Positions 46,644 through 55,736 of a DNA stretch of 64,000 nt are shown here, piece by piece. The stretch comes from Rhizobiaceae bacterium (GTDB taxonomy: Bacteria; Pseudomonadota; Alphaproteobacteria; Rhizobiales; Rhizobiaceae), in NCBI GenBank assembly GCA_029233925.1, contig JARGOX010000009.1, forward strand, positions 62,001 to 126,000, in the 5' to 3' direction. Numbering within the stretch: position 1 is the first letter of the stretch; every line of letters starts with the position of its first letter. Both the position numbers and the translations under genes were made by a program. The notes beneath the pieces were generated by a model, which did no database searches, was not told where the DNA came from, and saw only the letters and a program-made list of their open reading frames with translations.

Positions 46644-46680
46644 GAGCGTTTCAACGGCCATAGCCGAAGACACGCTCTCA
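46641..46680. terminator. Hairpin between GntR and MATE genes
   Basis: TGAGAGCGT pairs with ACGCTCTCA (9 bp) around a 22-base loop with a small inner GGC-CATA-GCC stem. The stem includes the GntR stop codon. It could terminate either convergent transcript, but T-tracts are weak. Confidence 0.4.
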
Positions 46681-46712
46681 AGGTTCTTCTTACCGGGTGT
46701 GATTGCCCGCCA

Positions 46713-48152
46713 TTACAGGGCTATCTCGCTGGACACAGGTGCTGATGCTTGGGGTTGTTCCCATAGGCCCCAGGATTGACCGCCGTGCCGCATGCGGCGA
46801 TTGAGAACCGCAATTGTCAGCGTCAGGACAAGCAGTTCCGCAACGATCCCGGCATACCAGATTCCCATCTCTCCAAAGACAAAGGGCAGGAGGAATGTCA
46901 GCGGCAATGCGAAGAGGTATGTGCGGGAAAGCCCCAGAATGGCGGCGCGCGCCGCATCGCCGATTGCCTGAAAATAGGTGCCGATGATCATCAAGGGGCC
47001 AAACAGGAACATCAGCATGACCGCATAGGGCATGATGCGCGAAAGTTCTGACGCAATGGCGTGATCGTCCACGAAGACGAATCCGATCTCTGCCCGGCTG
47101 AAGATGAATGCCGTTTCCACCAGGGCGCAATAGACAAACGCCATGACCAGGGCCAGTTTCAAGGCACCGTTGGAACGCGACCACTTCTTCGCCCCGTAAT
47201 TGTTTCCGACAATGGTCTGGAAAGCCATGCTCAGCCCGAGCAATGGCAGAAACGTGAACGTCATGAGACGGGTGAGGATGCCGAAGGCGCCCGCCGTCGC
47301 CTCATAGGTCTGCGCCGTCCACAGTTGCAGGCAGTAGAGCGTCAGGCCAGCCGAAAGCGATAGGCCGATATAACCCAGGCTGGACGGTGCACCCAGGGCA
47401 ATCAGTTCGCCCCAGTGATTCCAGCCGAACTTGGCAAGAGGGCCGAACTTTGTAAGGGGCGTGTGCGCACGGCTTTGTCTGGACGATTTCAAGCGATAGA
47501 TGACGATGGCCAGCATGGAGCAGACCTGAGCCAGCACGGTGCCGTAAGCGGACCCGGCCACGCCCCAGCCGAATTGGGCGATGAACAGATAATCGAATGC
47601 AATGTTCAGCAGAGCCGACATCAAGGTGATTGCCGCCATCGCCGGCAACAGGCCTTCACAGCGCAGAGCATCAACATTGATCGCCAGCAGGAAGACCAGC
47701 GGCGAACAATAAATGAGGATGGAGATATAGGTGTATCCCATGCCTGTCAGGTTTTGAGACCCGTTGGCAATCGCCAGGGTCAGCCTGTCTCCGCCGAGCC
47801 AGAACAGTGTAATCAAGACTGCACAGACAATCAGCGACAATTGAATGGCCTGTCCGAAGACCAAACGGGCCATCAAACCGTCGTTGGCGCCCAACAAACG
47901 GGCGAAAACACTTGAAAAGCCGCTCGAAACCAGGGTCGAGAGCGCGACCAAAAGCATGTAGAGCGGGAACATGAGGGTGACGGCCGTGAGCGCGTCGCCA
48001 CCGACATAGGCGCCCAGAAAATAGGCGTCCACCAAAGTGAAAAGTCCATTTACCGCCATCACCAGGACAATGGGTGTCGCCGTTTTTGCGAAAAGGACCG
48101 GCAGGGAACCGGAGAGATAAAAGTTATTGTCAGTCGAAGATGATCCACTCAT
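46713..48152 (-). CDS. MATE-family multidrug/cation exporter
   Basis: A 479-residue membrane protein with about 12 helices. The N-terminal VNGLFTLVDAYFLGAYVGGDALTAV and VFARLLGANDG fit MATE/NorM carriers, as do the second-half ARAAILGLSRTYLFALPL and a low-complexity C-terminus. MATE proteins export drugs or organic cations in exchange for H+ or Na+. ATG at 48152 has AGAGG 6 bases upstream; a GTG immediately before it is the alternative. Convergent with the GntR gene; no local regulator. Confidence 0.88.
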   Translation of the reverse strand: MSGSSSTDNNFYLSGSLPVLFAKTATPIVLVMAVNGLFTLVDAYFLGAYVGGDALTAVTLMFPLYMLLVALSTLVSSGFSSVFARLLGANDGLMARLVFGQAIQLSLIVCAVLITLFWLGGDRLTLAIANGSQNLTGMGYTYISILIYCSPLVFLLAINVDALRCEGLLPAMAAITLMSALLNIAFDYLFIAQFGWGVAGSAYGTVLAQVCSMLAIVIYRLKSSRQSRAHTPLTKFGPLAKFGWNHWGELIALGAPSSLGYIGLSLSAGLTLYCLQLWTAQTYEATAGAFGILTRLMTFTFLPLLGLSMAFQTIVGNNYGAKKWSRSNGALKLALVMAFVYCALVETAFIFSRAEIGFVFVDDHAIASELSRIMPYAVMLMFLFGPLMIIGTYFQAIGDAARAAILGLSRTYLFALPLTFLLPFVFGEMGIWYAGIVAELLVLTLTIAVLNRRMRHGGQSWGLWEQPQASAPVSSEIAL

Positions 48153-48531
48153 CACAAACCTCTTTCAGTGTTTGGATGCGGAAAAAGACTGGTGCTCGCG
48201 TTGCCATCAAACCGCACAAACTGAATTGGTTGGATGAGATCAAAAAGGCTTCACCGTGGACAGGCCAGCGAGCGGCAGGGGCCTTTACCCTAGCGCTTTC
48301 ATATGGGGCGATGGCAAGTTCGTCAAACAGATTTTTGGGCGCGCCTTTCTAAATCGATAAACCCGCGCCGCTGAAAGTCATAATTCGGGACGGGGTCGAC
48401 AGGCCGCGTTCCACCTCCCGCAGATGCGGACGCGCCGATGTCAAGAAATCCGGCGGAGCCCGGGTAGGGTGGTCCTTGGTGACAAAACCTGCACGTCGGG
48501 TTTTGAGACCAATAGCCTGATTGCAAATTGA
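48153..48531. other. Intergenic region between MATE and macrodomain genes
   Basis: About 380 bases between two genes on the same strand. On the minus strand two short frames, ending near 48330 and continuing in another frame to about 48180, could be pieces of a decayed gene, but no family was recognised. Confidence 0.3.
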
Positions 48532-49041
48532 TCAGTGCATCAGAGATTGGTAAATCTGAAAACTCTCATCATCGAAACAGACGAAAATCACCTGATCGAT
48601 GGCATTTCCATGGTCAAAGCCTTTGACGGTTGTCAGTGCAATCTGTGCTGCCTGCTTTTTGGGAAACCCATATACGCCCGTGCTGATGCAGGGAAATGCG
48701 ATGCTGCGGCAATCATGTTTGACACAGAGCTCGAGGCAAGCCTGATAACAATTGGCAAGCTTCTGTCGCTCGTCTTCATTGCCGCCGTTCCACACGGGAC
48801 CAACCGTATGTATCACGTATTTTGCGGGTAGATTGCCAGCGGTTGTTATGACAGCTGAACCGGTTTTGCACGGACCCTGTCGGTTTCGGATCTGCTGGCA
48901 TTCCTCCAAAATCCCTGGCCCGCCTTTTCGATGAATAGCTCCGTCCACACCGCCGCCGCCCAGCAGAGACGCGTTCGCTGCATTCACAATGATATCCACC
49001 GAAACAGCTGTTATGTCTGCTTTCAGAACTGAGATTTCCAC
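48532..49041 (-). CDS. Macrodomain protein (YmdB/O-acetyl-ADP-ribose deacetylase type)
   Basis: A single macrodomain of 169 residues. ADP-ribose-binding motifs are IIVNAANASLLGGGGVDGAIH (VNAAN and the GGGGVDGAIH loop, about residues 18 to 38), TTAGNLPAKYVIHTVGP, and the phosphate loop PCISTGVYGFP. The general sequence fits hydrolases of O-acetyl-ADP-ribose or mono-ADP-ribosyl groups. The GTG at 49041 is chosen since AAAGGAG lies 9 bases upstream; the frame extends further left without such a site. It follows the aldo/keto reductase by 79 bases. No ART/DarT toxin gene was seen beside it. Confidence 0.9.
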   Translation of the reverse strand: MEISVLKADITAVSVDIIVNAANASLLGGGGVDGAIHRKGGPGILEECQQIRNRQGPCKTGSAVITTAGNLPAKYVIHTVGPVWNGGNEDERQKLANCYQACLELCVKHDCRSIAFPCISTGVYGFPKKQAAQIALTTVKGFDHGNAIDQVIFVCFDDESFQIYQSLMH

Positions 49042-49120
49042 GATCTTCCGCTCCTTTTCGGATCGATCAATCTGTATATGGAGGCGGTCAGGATTTCGAT
49101 CCACGCCTCCAATTCTTGCC

Positions 49121-49951
49121 TTAGTCGGCCCCGAAAACCAGCGGGTCCGGGCCCGTGCGAAAACCTTCGTCGAGTGTGGCGATCGCGGCCATTTCGTCCT
49201 TGGTCAGTTCAAAGTCAAATATGTTGAGATTGTCTGCTTGCCGGTCCGGGTTTGCCGAGCGCGGAATGGTGGCGTTGCCGAGCTGCATGTGCCAACGCAG
49301 GATCACTTGTCCGGGGCTCTTGCCGGTGCGCGCAGCCGCGGCCCTGATTGGCGCGGAGTCAAAGCTCCTGCCCTTGCCAAAGGGAGTCCAGGCCTGAACC
49401 ACAAAACCCCGCGCTGTGCAGGCGGCGCGTAGTGCATTTTGCTGCAGGGCCGGGTTGATTTCGATCTGGTTGATTACCGGAACTTCGCCGGTCTCATTGA
49501 TGATGCGCTCGAGATGGTCCGCATTGAAGTTCGACACGCCGATGGAGCGGATAAGCCCTTCCTTTTTCAAGGCGATCAGGGTCTGCCAGGTTTCAACATA
49601 GAGATCGTTCATGGGCGCCGGCCAGTGGATCAAGACGAGATTGAGCTGGTCGACGCCGATGGACTTCAGGCTTCGCTCAACCGAGGCGCGCGTTTTGGTG
49701 CGCCCATGATCGGAATTCCAGACCTTGGTTGTGAGGAAAACGTCATCGCGCTTGATGCCCGAGGCGCGCAGTGCTTCGCCCATTTGTGCTTCGTTGCCAT
49801 ACATGAAGGCGCCGTCAATCAGCCGATAACCCGCCTCAAGCGCACTCAGGATGACTGTTGTTGTCTCATCCTGACTGAAACTCCAGCAACCAAAACCAAG
49901 TTGCGGCATCGTCTGGCCGTCATTCAGGGTCACGTAAGGGACAGAGCGCAT
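49121..49951 (-). CDS. Aldo/keto reductase (2,5-diketo-gluconate reductase-like)
   Basis: A 276-residue NADPH-dependent TIM-barrel reductase. The catalytic tetrad is visible: Asp in LIDGAFMYGNE, Tyr in the same motif, Lys in LTTKVW, His in LVLIHWPAP. SIGVSNFNADHL and the cofactor segment IPRSANPDRQADNL complete the family picture; it resembles DkgA/DkgB. AAAGGAG lies upstream of the ATG. The substrate, a small aldehyde or ketone, is not determinable. Confidence 0.9.
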   Translation of the reverse strand: MRSVPYVTLNDGQTMPQLGFGCWSFSQDETTTVILSALEAGYRLIDGAFMYGNEAQMGEALRASGIKRDDVFLTTKVWNSDHGRTKTRASVERSLKSIGVDQLNLVLIHWPAPMNDLYVETWQTLIALKKEGLIRSIGVSNFNADHLERIINETGEVPVINQIEINPALQQNALRAACTARGFVVQAWTPFGKGRSFDSAPIRAAAARTGKSPGQVILRWHMQLGNATIPRSANPDRQADNLNIFDFELTKDEMAAIATLDEGFRTGPDPLVFGAD

Positions 49952-50139
49952 CGCGATCTCCTTTGAAAATGTTGGTTTGTTGTCTGGTGTGGTTGTCCTC
50001 TTTAGACGTTTGCCCTGTGTGAGACAACGCGCAGGCGATGGTGCATTTCAATCCGGTCATCTGATATTGGCAAGAGACCAACCCAAAAACCAGTCACATG
50101 CGCTATCCGGCAGGCTTTGCTGAAGACGATGCAGCCATA

Positions 50140-50859
50140 TCAGGAGGCGCCTAAAATGCTTGCCAGGTCATCCAGAGGTGGTTTGCGGGCATCCATATCC
50201 AGGCCGTTGCGGATATGATCAAGGTGCAGAATCAATCGCTTTTCGGCGCGCTTTGGATCGCGTTGCTGTATCGCGTCGAGGATCGCAGCGTGTTCGCCAT
50301 CCGGACAGCTCGAGTTGCTTGAGCGACCGAACAGGCCGACGATCAGGGAGGTGCGGGTTACCAGTTCGCGCATCATGCGGGAGATCACCTTGTTGCCGGC
50401 AGCCTGTGCGAGCTTGACATGGAACTCTCCTGACAGACGGATCACCTCGATGCGTTGATTCTTGTTGCGCGCTGCATCTTCGAGCGCAATATGGTCCGAC
50501 AGCAGTCTGAGACTTGTCTCATTGGGGGCTGCGGCCAATTTGCGCACCAATGGCGGTTCGATCAGAAGGCGTGCTTCAAACACATCATTGGCCTCGGATT
50601 CATCCGGGCAGGACACATAGGCACCACGATTGGATTGGAGGTTGACGATTCCCTGACTGGACAGCAGTAAAAGGGCGCGACGCACGCGCATTCTGCCGAC
50701 ACCAAAAGCCTCGCACAAGCGTGCCTCGCTGAGCTTGGTATTTGGCGCAAGACGCTGTTCCATAACGGCCTTGTAGATTCGCTCGACGATCATCCTCTCA
50801 TCCGGATCGGATGAAAAAACCGTTTCATTTTCAGAACCTATTTGTATCCCGCTATCCAA
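50140..50859 (-). CDS. GntR-family (FadR/FCD type) transcriptional regulator
   Basis: A 239-residue repressor-like protein. The winged helix is LSEARLCEAFGVGRMRVRRALLLLSSQG followed by wing NRGAYVS (about residues 40 to 80). The FCD domain contains FEARLLIEPPLVRKLA, LSGEFHVKLAQAAGN (the metal/ligand Asp/His positions read E and H) and HAAILDAIQQRDPKRAEK. The TTG start at 50859 has GAAAGGG at good spacing; ATG at 50901 is an alternative without it. Divergent from the importer operon, it probably binds the palindrome in their shared promoter. Confidence 0.85.
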   Translation of the reverse strand: MDSGIQIGSENETVFSSDPDERMIVERIYKAVMEQRLAPNTKLSEARLCEAFGVGRMRVRRALLLLSSQGIVNLQSNRGAYVSCPDESEANDVFEARLLIEPPLVRKLAAAPNETSLRLLSDHIALEDAARNKNQRIEVIRLSGEFHVKLAQAAGNKVISRMMRELVTRTSLIVGLFGRSSNSSCPDGEHAAILDAIQQRDPKRAEKRLILHLDHIRNGLDMDARKPPLDDLASILGAS

Positions 50860-50975
50860 AACAGACCCTTTCAGAATTGTCCCGCTTGCAAACCTATACA
50901 TCGACTGAAAACGCGTTGACCGCAAGCATCTGAATGGGTGATCGTCAATTTTGTCGATGAAATGCGTTAAAGATG

Positions 50976-51004
50976 TTGACAAAAATTGTTAACAATAATG
51001 TATT
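50976..51004 (+). promoter_or_regulatory. Promoter and ATTGTTAACAAT operator of amide importer operon
   Basis: TTGACA at 50976-50981 is followed by the perfect 12-bp palindrome ATTGTTAACAAT at 50985-50996 and TAATGT/TATT sequence as a poor -10. A palindrome between -35 and -10 is the usual place for a repressor, here most likely the divergent GntR protein. Confidence 0.5.
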
Positions 51005-51093
51005 GGCATTGCGGCGAAAATGGAATTCCCATTAATTTGTCGGCCAATGAGAGCGCAAAAGCGTCCGAATCAACATCAAAGGGAGTTTAAGGA

Positions 51094-52281
51094 ATGCAAA
51101 GAAGAGCACTCATGAAGGCGGCGATGATCGCGATGTCGATGACCGCGCTCCAGACCACCACCGCATTGGCGGAAAATCCAGTTCTGAAGATCGGATTTGT
51201 CGGCGTGACCAGCGGCCCAGCTGCCTCCTGGGGTATCTCGAATCAACGTTCGATGGAAACCCGGGCAGCCTGGATCAACGAGACAGGCGGTTACAAAATA
51301 GGGGATACGACCTACGACATCGAAATCGTCTCATTCGATGACCAGAAGGATCCCAAGCGTGCAATCGCCGGCATGGAAAAAATGGCCCAGGAGGGCATCC
51401 ATTACGTGGTTGGACCCAATGTCGATGACGGCGCGGCAGCTGTACGTCCCGTGGCCGAAGCCAATGGCATCATGTATTTCCCCTACGCCTTTCCCAAATC
51501 GCTTTATACCAAACCCGCTTCGAACGCCATATTGGGAATGGTGGCCAACTACCAGTCGGGACCGGCCATCTACAAATATCTGATGAAGGAAAAAGGCGTT
51601 AAGACAGTCGCCTTTATCGCGGCCAATGAATCCGACCCGCTCAGCCAGCGTGACAGCGGCGTCGCAGCTGCAAAGGCGCTTGGCCTGGATGTTGTCTCTG
51701 ACAATGTAACCTATCAGGTCGATACCACTGATTTCACACCTGTTCTGACACCCATTATGCGTGAACGCCCTGATCTGCTCGTGCTGTCTGGCGTATCGCC
51801 TGCAAATGCACCTCAGCTGATCCGTTCGGCACGTGAATTGGGTTTCCAGGGTGTGATTTCGACGGAAACGGCTCAGGATGCGGGTGTACTCACAGAGGGC
51901 GCTGGTGACCTGGCCAATGGCTTCATCTCCGTCGGTGGTGCGTCGACGCCCGAACTTGCATCGCCGATGATGATTGAATTCGTAGATCGCTACACAAAAA
52001 TGTTTGGCGAATACAATGATGAGTCCAACACAAAGGTCTATGCGCTGGAATACATTCTTGAAACACTCAAAGCCGATCCGGCCGCGATAACGGATGTGAC
52101 GGCGTTTCAGACCACAATGGATCGTTTCGAGGCGCCGAACCCTTACATGAAAGGCGATGCCAAGCTGCGTTATGTGGGCATGTCTTCTTTCGGTCAGCGC
52201 CGTCAGGTTGCGGTGCCGCTTGTTGTAAATGTCTTTCAGGACGGGGCGTTCGAAACGCTGTTTGTCGCTGAAGTTGACTAG
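51094..52281 (+). CDS. Branched-chain amino acid/amide ABC transporter substrate-binding protein
   Basis: A periplasmic type I binding protein of 395 residues. The signal peptide MQRRALMKAAMIAMSMTALQ ends at about residue 27 (ALA, then ENPVLKIGFVG). The two-lobed fold shows GFVGVTSGPAASWG, VVGPNVDDGAAAVRPVAEA, VLSGVSPANAPQLIRSARELGF and TKVYALEYI. The LivJ/AmiC/UrtA-like family takes leucine-type amino acids, amides or urea; the racemase and amidase downstream favour a hydantoin- or amide-like ligand. It is the first gene of the operon, and a hairpin follows it. Confidence 0.88.
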   Translation: MQRRALMKAAMIAMSMTALQTTTALAENPVLKIGFVGVTSGPAASWGISNQRSMETRAAWINETGGYKIGDTTYDIEIVSFDDQKDPKRAIAGMEKMAQEGIHYVVGPNVDDGAAAVRPVAEANGIMYFPYAFPKSLYTKPASNAILGMVANYQSGPAIYKYLMKEKGVKTVAFIAANESDPLSQRDSGVAAAKALGLDVVSDNVTYQVDTTDFTPVLTPIMRERPDLLVLSGVSPANAPQLIRSARELGFQGVISTETAQDAGVLTEGAGDLANGFISVGGASTPELASPMMIEFVDRYTKMFGEYNDESNTKVYALEYILETLKADPAAITDVTAFQTTMDRFEAPNPYMKGDAKLRYVGMSSFGQRRQVAVPLVVNVFQDGAFETLFVAEVD

Positions 52282-52323
52282 GGCGTTGCGTCCGTTCTCT
52301 ATTCCATTTTGAGTTATAGTCTT

Positions 52324-52342
52324 CCGGGCCGCCATGGCCCGG
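52324..52342 (+). promoter_or_regulatory. Hairpin between binding-protein and LivH genes
   Basis: CCGGGCC-GCCAT-GGCCCGG forms a 7-bp GC stem without a T-tract. It could protect the binding-protein mRNA 3' end rather than terminate transcription. Confidence 0.45.
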
Positions 52343-52368
52343 GACCACCCTTCCGAAAGCAGGAATCA

Positions 52369-53238
52369 ATGGAACAGATACTGGCCAATGGTGTCTATCT
52401 GGGGTCCCAATATGCGATGATCGCACTTGGTTTGACCCTGATTTTCGCCCTGATGAACGTGTTGAACTTTGCCCATGGGCAGATGTACGTCATCGGCGGA
52501 TTTGTCACCTATACATTCTACGGACAACTCGGTGTGCCTTTCGTTCTGGCTCTCTTGATGTCCTGCATATCATTGGCGATCCTTGGGGCGCTGATTGAAA
52601 AATTCCTGTTTGCGCCCGTTATCAAAGGCTCCAAGCGCGAAGAAAGCACGATGCTGCTGGCGGCGGGTATCGCGTTCCTGCTGGACGCACTCATCCTGCT
52701 GATCTTTGGTGAAAAACAGCGCGGCGTGCCCAAGATCATCGACGGTGTGTTCAATTGGGATTTCCGCGTGATCATGCCCTATGACCGCATCTTGATCTGT
52801 GTTCTGGCAATCCTGTCCATCATTTGCTTCATCTGCTTCATGCAATATTCCAAAACCGGTCGTGCTCTTCGTGCGCTGGCGCAGGACCGGACTGCTGCTC
52901 AACTCATGGGTGTCAATGTCGACCGTTATTCGATGATCGGGTTTGCCCTGGGTGCCATGCTGGCCGGTCTTGTCGGCGGTCTTCTGGTGACCATTACCGG
53001 GATCAATCTGGGTATGGGCGGCCCCACATCAATCAAGGCTTTCATGATGGTGATGATCGGCGGTGCCGGGGTGATCTCGGGCGCCATTGCCGGTGGAATC
53101 ATTCTGGGTTTCATGGAGGCCATAGGATTGGCTGTACTGTCCCAATATGGCGATATCACCTATCTGTTGATTTTCGTCTCGCTGATGATTTTCCTCGCAA
53201 TCCGGCCGCAGGGTCTGATGGGCAAGCCTTGGGGTTGA
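52369..53238 (+). CDS. ABC transporter permease, LivH type
   Basis: A 289-residue permease. MEQILANGVYLGSQYAMIALGLTLIFALMNVLNFAHGQMYVIGGFV is the LivH hallmark start (G-L-x-L-I-F-x-L-x-N-x-x-x-F-A-H-G-x), followed by GRALRALAQDRTAAQLMGVN, the coupling loop. The start at 52369 has AGGAA upstream; the frame is open further left without homology. The stop is 4 bases before LivM. Confidence 0.92.
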   Translation: MEQILANGVYLGSQYAMIALGLTLIFALMNVLNFAHGQMYVIGGFVTYTFYGQLGVPFVLALLMSCISLAILGALIEKFLFAPVIKGSKREESTMLLAAGIAFLLDALILLIFGEKQRGVPKIIDGVFNWDFRVIMPYDRILICVLAILSIICFICFMQYSKTGRALRALAQDRTAAQLMGVNVDRYSMIGFALGAMLAGLVGGLLVTITGINLGMGGPTSIKAFMMVMIGGAGVISGAIAGGIILGFMEAIGLAVLSQYGDITYLLIFVSLMIFLAIRPQGLMGKPWG

Positions 53239-53242
53239 GAGT

Positions 53243-54223
53243 ATGGAAAACATAACAAAGAGGCAATTGTTCAACGTCGGGCTGTTCCTGTTTTCGATTT
53301 TCATTGCCGTTCCGTTGATCATCAGTGCGACGGGCCGTTGGGATTTCTATTTCACCCTGACATCGGTCGCCCTTCTGGCCATCGCCAGCGCGGGGGTCTG
53401 GCTGACCTTCTACATCGGCCGGATTAACATCGGGCAGGGTGCCTTTGCGCTGATCGGGGCCTATGTATCTGCCATTCTGGTGGTCAAAGGTGGCATTTCC
53501 TTCTGGATATCGCTACCTGCCGCTGGAATTTTCGCGGCCATCGTCGCCATCTTTATAGGCATGCTGGTTTTGCGGTTGCGGGGCGTCTATTTCGCCATGA
53601 TCACCCTGGTTTTGACGCAGGTTGTCACGCTGACAGCCCTGGCACTGCCGATCACAAACGGCGCGAAGGGCATTTCCTCAATCCCGCTGCCGTCAGGTGT
53701 GTCGCTCTTCGGCATTCCAATCCTCCCCGATTTTGCAACCATGGCCAATACCAAGCTTGCCTTCTACTATACCGCCTGCATCCTGATGGTGCTGACCTAT
53801 GCGGCCCTGTATCGGCTGGTCAATTCGCGCCTCGGGCATCTGTGCCGGTCCATGCAGCAAAATGAAGAGCTCGCCAGTTCCATCGGTGTCAATATCGCGC
53901 ATATACGCATTGTGATCTTTGCCATTTCATCTTTCTTCGGCGGCATTGGGGGGGCGATGTTCGGCTCGATTGCGCAATCGGTCTATCCTTCCAGCTTTCA
54001 GGTGGCCGATTCGGTCAATTTCATGCTGAACTGCTTTCTCGGCGGCCTGGGCTATGTCTTCGGGCCGATGCTGGGCACGCTTGTGCTTTATTTCGGATGG
54101 GACCTGCTGTTTGAACTCGGCAAGTATCAGATGCTTGTCTATTCGATCATCCTGATCGCTGTGATCCGTTTTCTGCCCAATGGTTTACTGAGCCTGCAAT
54201 TTGGCAAAGGAGCGCGTAAATGA
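53243..54223 (+). CDS. ABC transporter permease, LivM type
   Basis: A 326-residue permease partnering LivH. It has a hydrophobic N-terminus, GRINIGQGAFALIGAYVSA, LRGVYFAMITLVLTQV, and the coupling loop SRLGHLCRSMQQNEELASSIGVN. GGLGYVFGPMLGT near the C-terminus is typical of LivM. The stop overlaps the ATPase start by 4 bases. Confidence 0.92.
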   Translation: MENITKRQLFNVGLFLFSIFIAVPLIISATGRWDFYFTLTSVALLAIASAGVWLTFYIGRINIGQGAFALIGAYVSAILVVKGGISFWISLPAAGIFAAIVAIFIGMLVLRLRGVYFAMITLVLTQVVTLTALALPITNGAKGISSIPLPSGVSLFGIPILPDFATMANTKLAFYYTACILMVLTYAALYRLVNSRLGHLCRSMQQNEELASSIGVNIAHIRIVIFAISSFFGGIGGAMFGSIAQSVYPSSFQVADSVNFMLNCFLGGLGYVFGPMLGTLVLYFGWDLLFELGKYQMLVYSIILIAVIRFLPNGLLSLQFGKGARK

Positions 54224-55002
54224 GCCCGCTTCTGCAGGTCAAGAACGTCACCAAGAGATATGGTGGTCTGACGGCAAACAATAACATCAGTTTTGACGTG
54301 GCTGAAAATGAGATCCTGTCGGTGATCGGCCCGAACGGTGCCGGAAAATCGACGCTTTTCAAGATGATTTCCTCCTTTGTGCCGACCACTTCGGGCGAGG
54401 TGCTGTATCGCGGCGAACGCATCTCGAACAACAAGCCACATATCGTGGCGCGCAAGGGCATCGTCAGAACATTCCAGGAAACGACGATCTTCAAAAGCAT
54501 GACCGTTCGTGAAAGCGTCATCGTGGCACAGCATTTGCGCGCCAAGGCGTCGCTTGCCGGATATTTCTGGGGATCAAGGGCTGCGAAAGCCGATGTCGCC
54601 GCCTTTGGGCAATATGCTGACGAACTGCTGGAATTTCTGGGCATGTCCGAAATCAGCAGCGAGCTTGCCAGCAATCTGCCGCAGGGCAATCTGCGGGCGC
54701 TTGGCATCGCCATTGGTCTGGCAACAGACCCGAAGGTATTGCTGCTGGATGAGCCCTTTGCAGGCATGAACCATGACGAGACCATGCGGATGGTCGATCT
54801 GGTGCGCTCTGTGCGCGATGAGCGCGGCGTGACCGTCCTGTTGGTTGAACACGATATGCCCGCTGTCATGACCATATCGGATCGGATCCTGGTGCTGAAC
54901 TTTGGCGAGAAGATTGCCGAAGGGACACCTTCTGAAATCCAGAACAACGACAAAGTCATCGAAGCCTATCTGGGCAGCTCCGACGATGAGATCGGGATGT
55001 AA
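54220..55002 (+). CDS. ABC transporter ATP-binding protein, LivG type
   Basis: A 260-residue ATPase. Walker A is GPNGAGKST, Walker B VLLLDEPFAGM and the H-loop LVEHDMPAVM. The signature region reads LPQGNLRALGIAIGLA rather than the usual LPYGQQRRLEIARAL, a loss of the Gln-Gln-Arg pattern that is unusual for LivG. The C-terminus ends with the LivG-type AYLGSSDDE. It follows LivM with an overlap and precedes LivF by 3 bases. Confidence 0.9.
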   Translation: MSPLLQVKNVTKRYGGLTANNNISFDVAENEILSVIGPNGAGKSTLFKMISSFVPTTSGEVLYRGERISNNKPHIVARKGIVRTFQETTIFKSMTVRESVIVAQHLRAKASLAGYFWGSRAAKADVAAFGQYADELLEFLGMSEISSELASNLPQGNLRALGIAIGLATDPKVLLLDEPFAGMNHDETMRMVDLVRSVRDERGVTVLLVEHDMPAVMTISDRILVLNFGEKIAEGTPSEIQNNDKVIEAYLGSSDDEIGM

Positions 55003-55005
55003 GCC

Positions 55006-55728
55006 ATGACAAGCATGTTGGATTTCAAGGACATCGAGCTTTATTACGATCACCTTCATGCGCTCAAAGGCGTCTCGTTGAGCCTTGATAAGGGGGAAAC
55101 GGTGGCTTTGATCGGGGCCAATGGTGCGGGCAAATCGTCAATCCTGCGCGCCATAACCGGCCTGGCGAAGCCAGTCAAAGGGTCGATTACCTTTGAAGGC
55201 GAGCGTATTGATGGCACGGATGCCTCCGATATCGTCGGGCGCGGGATTGCCATGGTGCCGGAAGGCCGCCGGGTATTTCCTTATATGTCCGTCAAGGACA
55301 ATCTGATGATGGGGGCGTTTACCCGCAGCAACAAGGCCGAGATTCAGTCGACGCTGGACAGCATCCTGACCCGCTTTCCACGTCTGAAAGAGCGGTTTAC
55401 TCAGGCGGCGGGCACATTGTCAGGAGGTGAACAGCAGATGATGGTGATCGGCCGGGCGCTGATGGCCAAGCCCAAGCTGCTGCTGCTTGATGAACCCAGC
55501 CTGGGAATAGCGCCCAAACTGGTTCAGGACATCGCGCGCTCGATTGTCGCGATCAACCGGGACGAGGGGGTGTCCGTCCTGCTGGTCGAACAGAATTCGC
55601 GCATGGCTCTGAGCATCTCTCATCGCGCCTATGCCATGGCCACAGGCAATGTGGTGATCGAGGGCAACTCAAAGGAATTGCTCCACGATGACAGGATCAA
55701 GGCCGCGTATCTTGGCGGCGAGGTTTGA
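55006..55728 (+). CDS. ABC transporter ATP-binding protein, LivF type
   Basis: A 240-residue ATPase. Walker A is GANGAGKSS, the signature LSGGEQQMMVIGRALM, Walker B LLLLDEPSLGI, and the H-loop reads LVEQNSRMALS with Gln in place of His, as is common in LivF. The C-terminus ends AAYLGGEV. It pairs with the LivG-type ATPase. The racemase ATG lies 9 bases after the stop. Confidence 0.93.
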   Translation: MTSMLDFKDIELYYDHLHALKGVSLSLDKGETVALIGANGAGKSSILRAITGLAKPVKGSITFEGERIDGTDASDIVGRGIAMVPEGRRVFPYMSVKDNLMMGAFTRSNKAEIQSTLDSILTRFPRLKERFTQAAGTLSGGEQQMMVIGRALMAKPKLLLLDEPSLGIAPKLVQDIARSIVAINRDEGVSVLLVEQNSRMALSISHRAYAMATGNVVIEGNSKELLHDDRIKAAYLGGEV

Positions 55729-55736
55729 GTGAAAGC

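Noticed and set aside
48532-49041. Macrodomain as DarG-type antitoxin
   Set aside because: No DarT-like toxin gene adjoins and the protein lacks the C-terminal extension of DarG; it looks like a YmdB-type enzyme.
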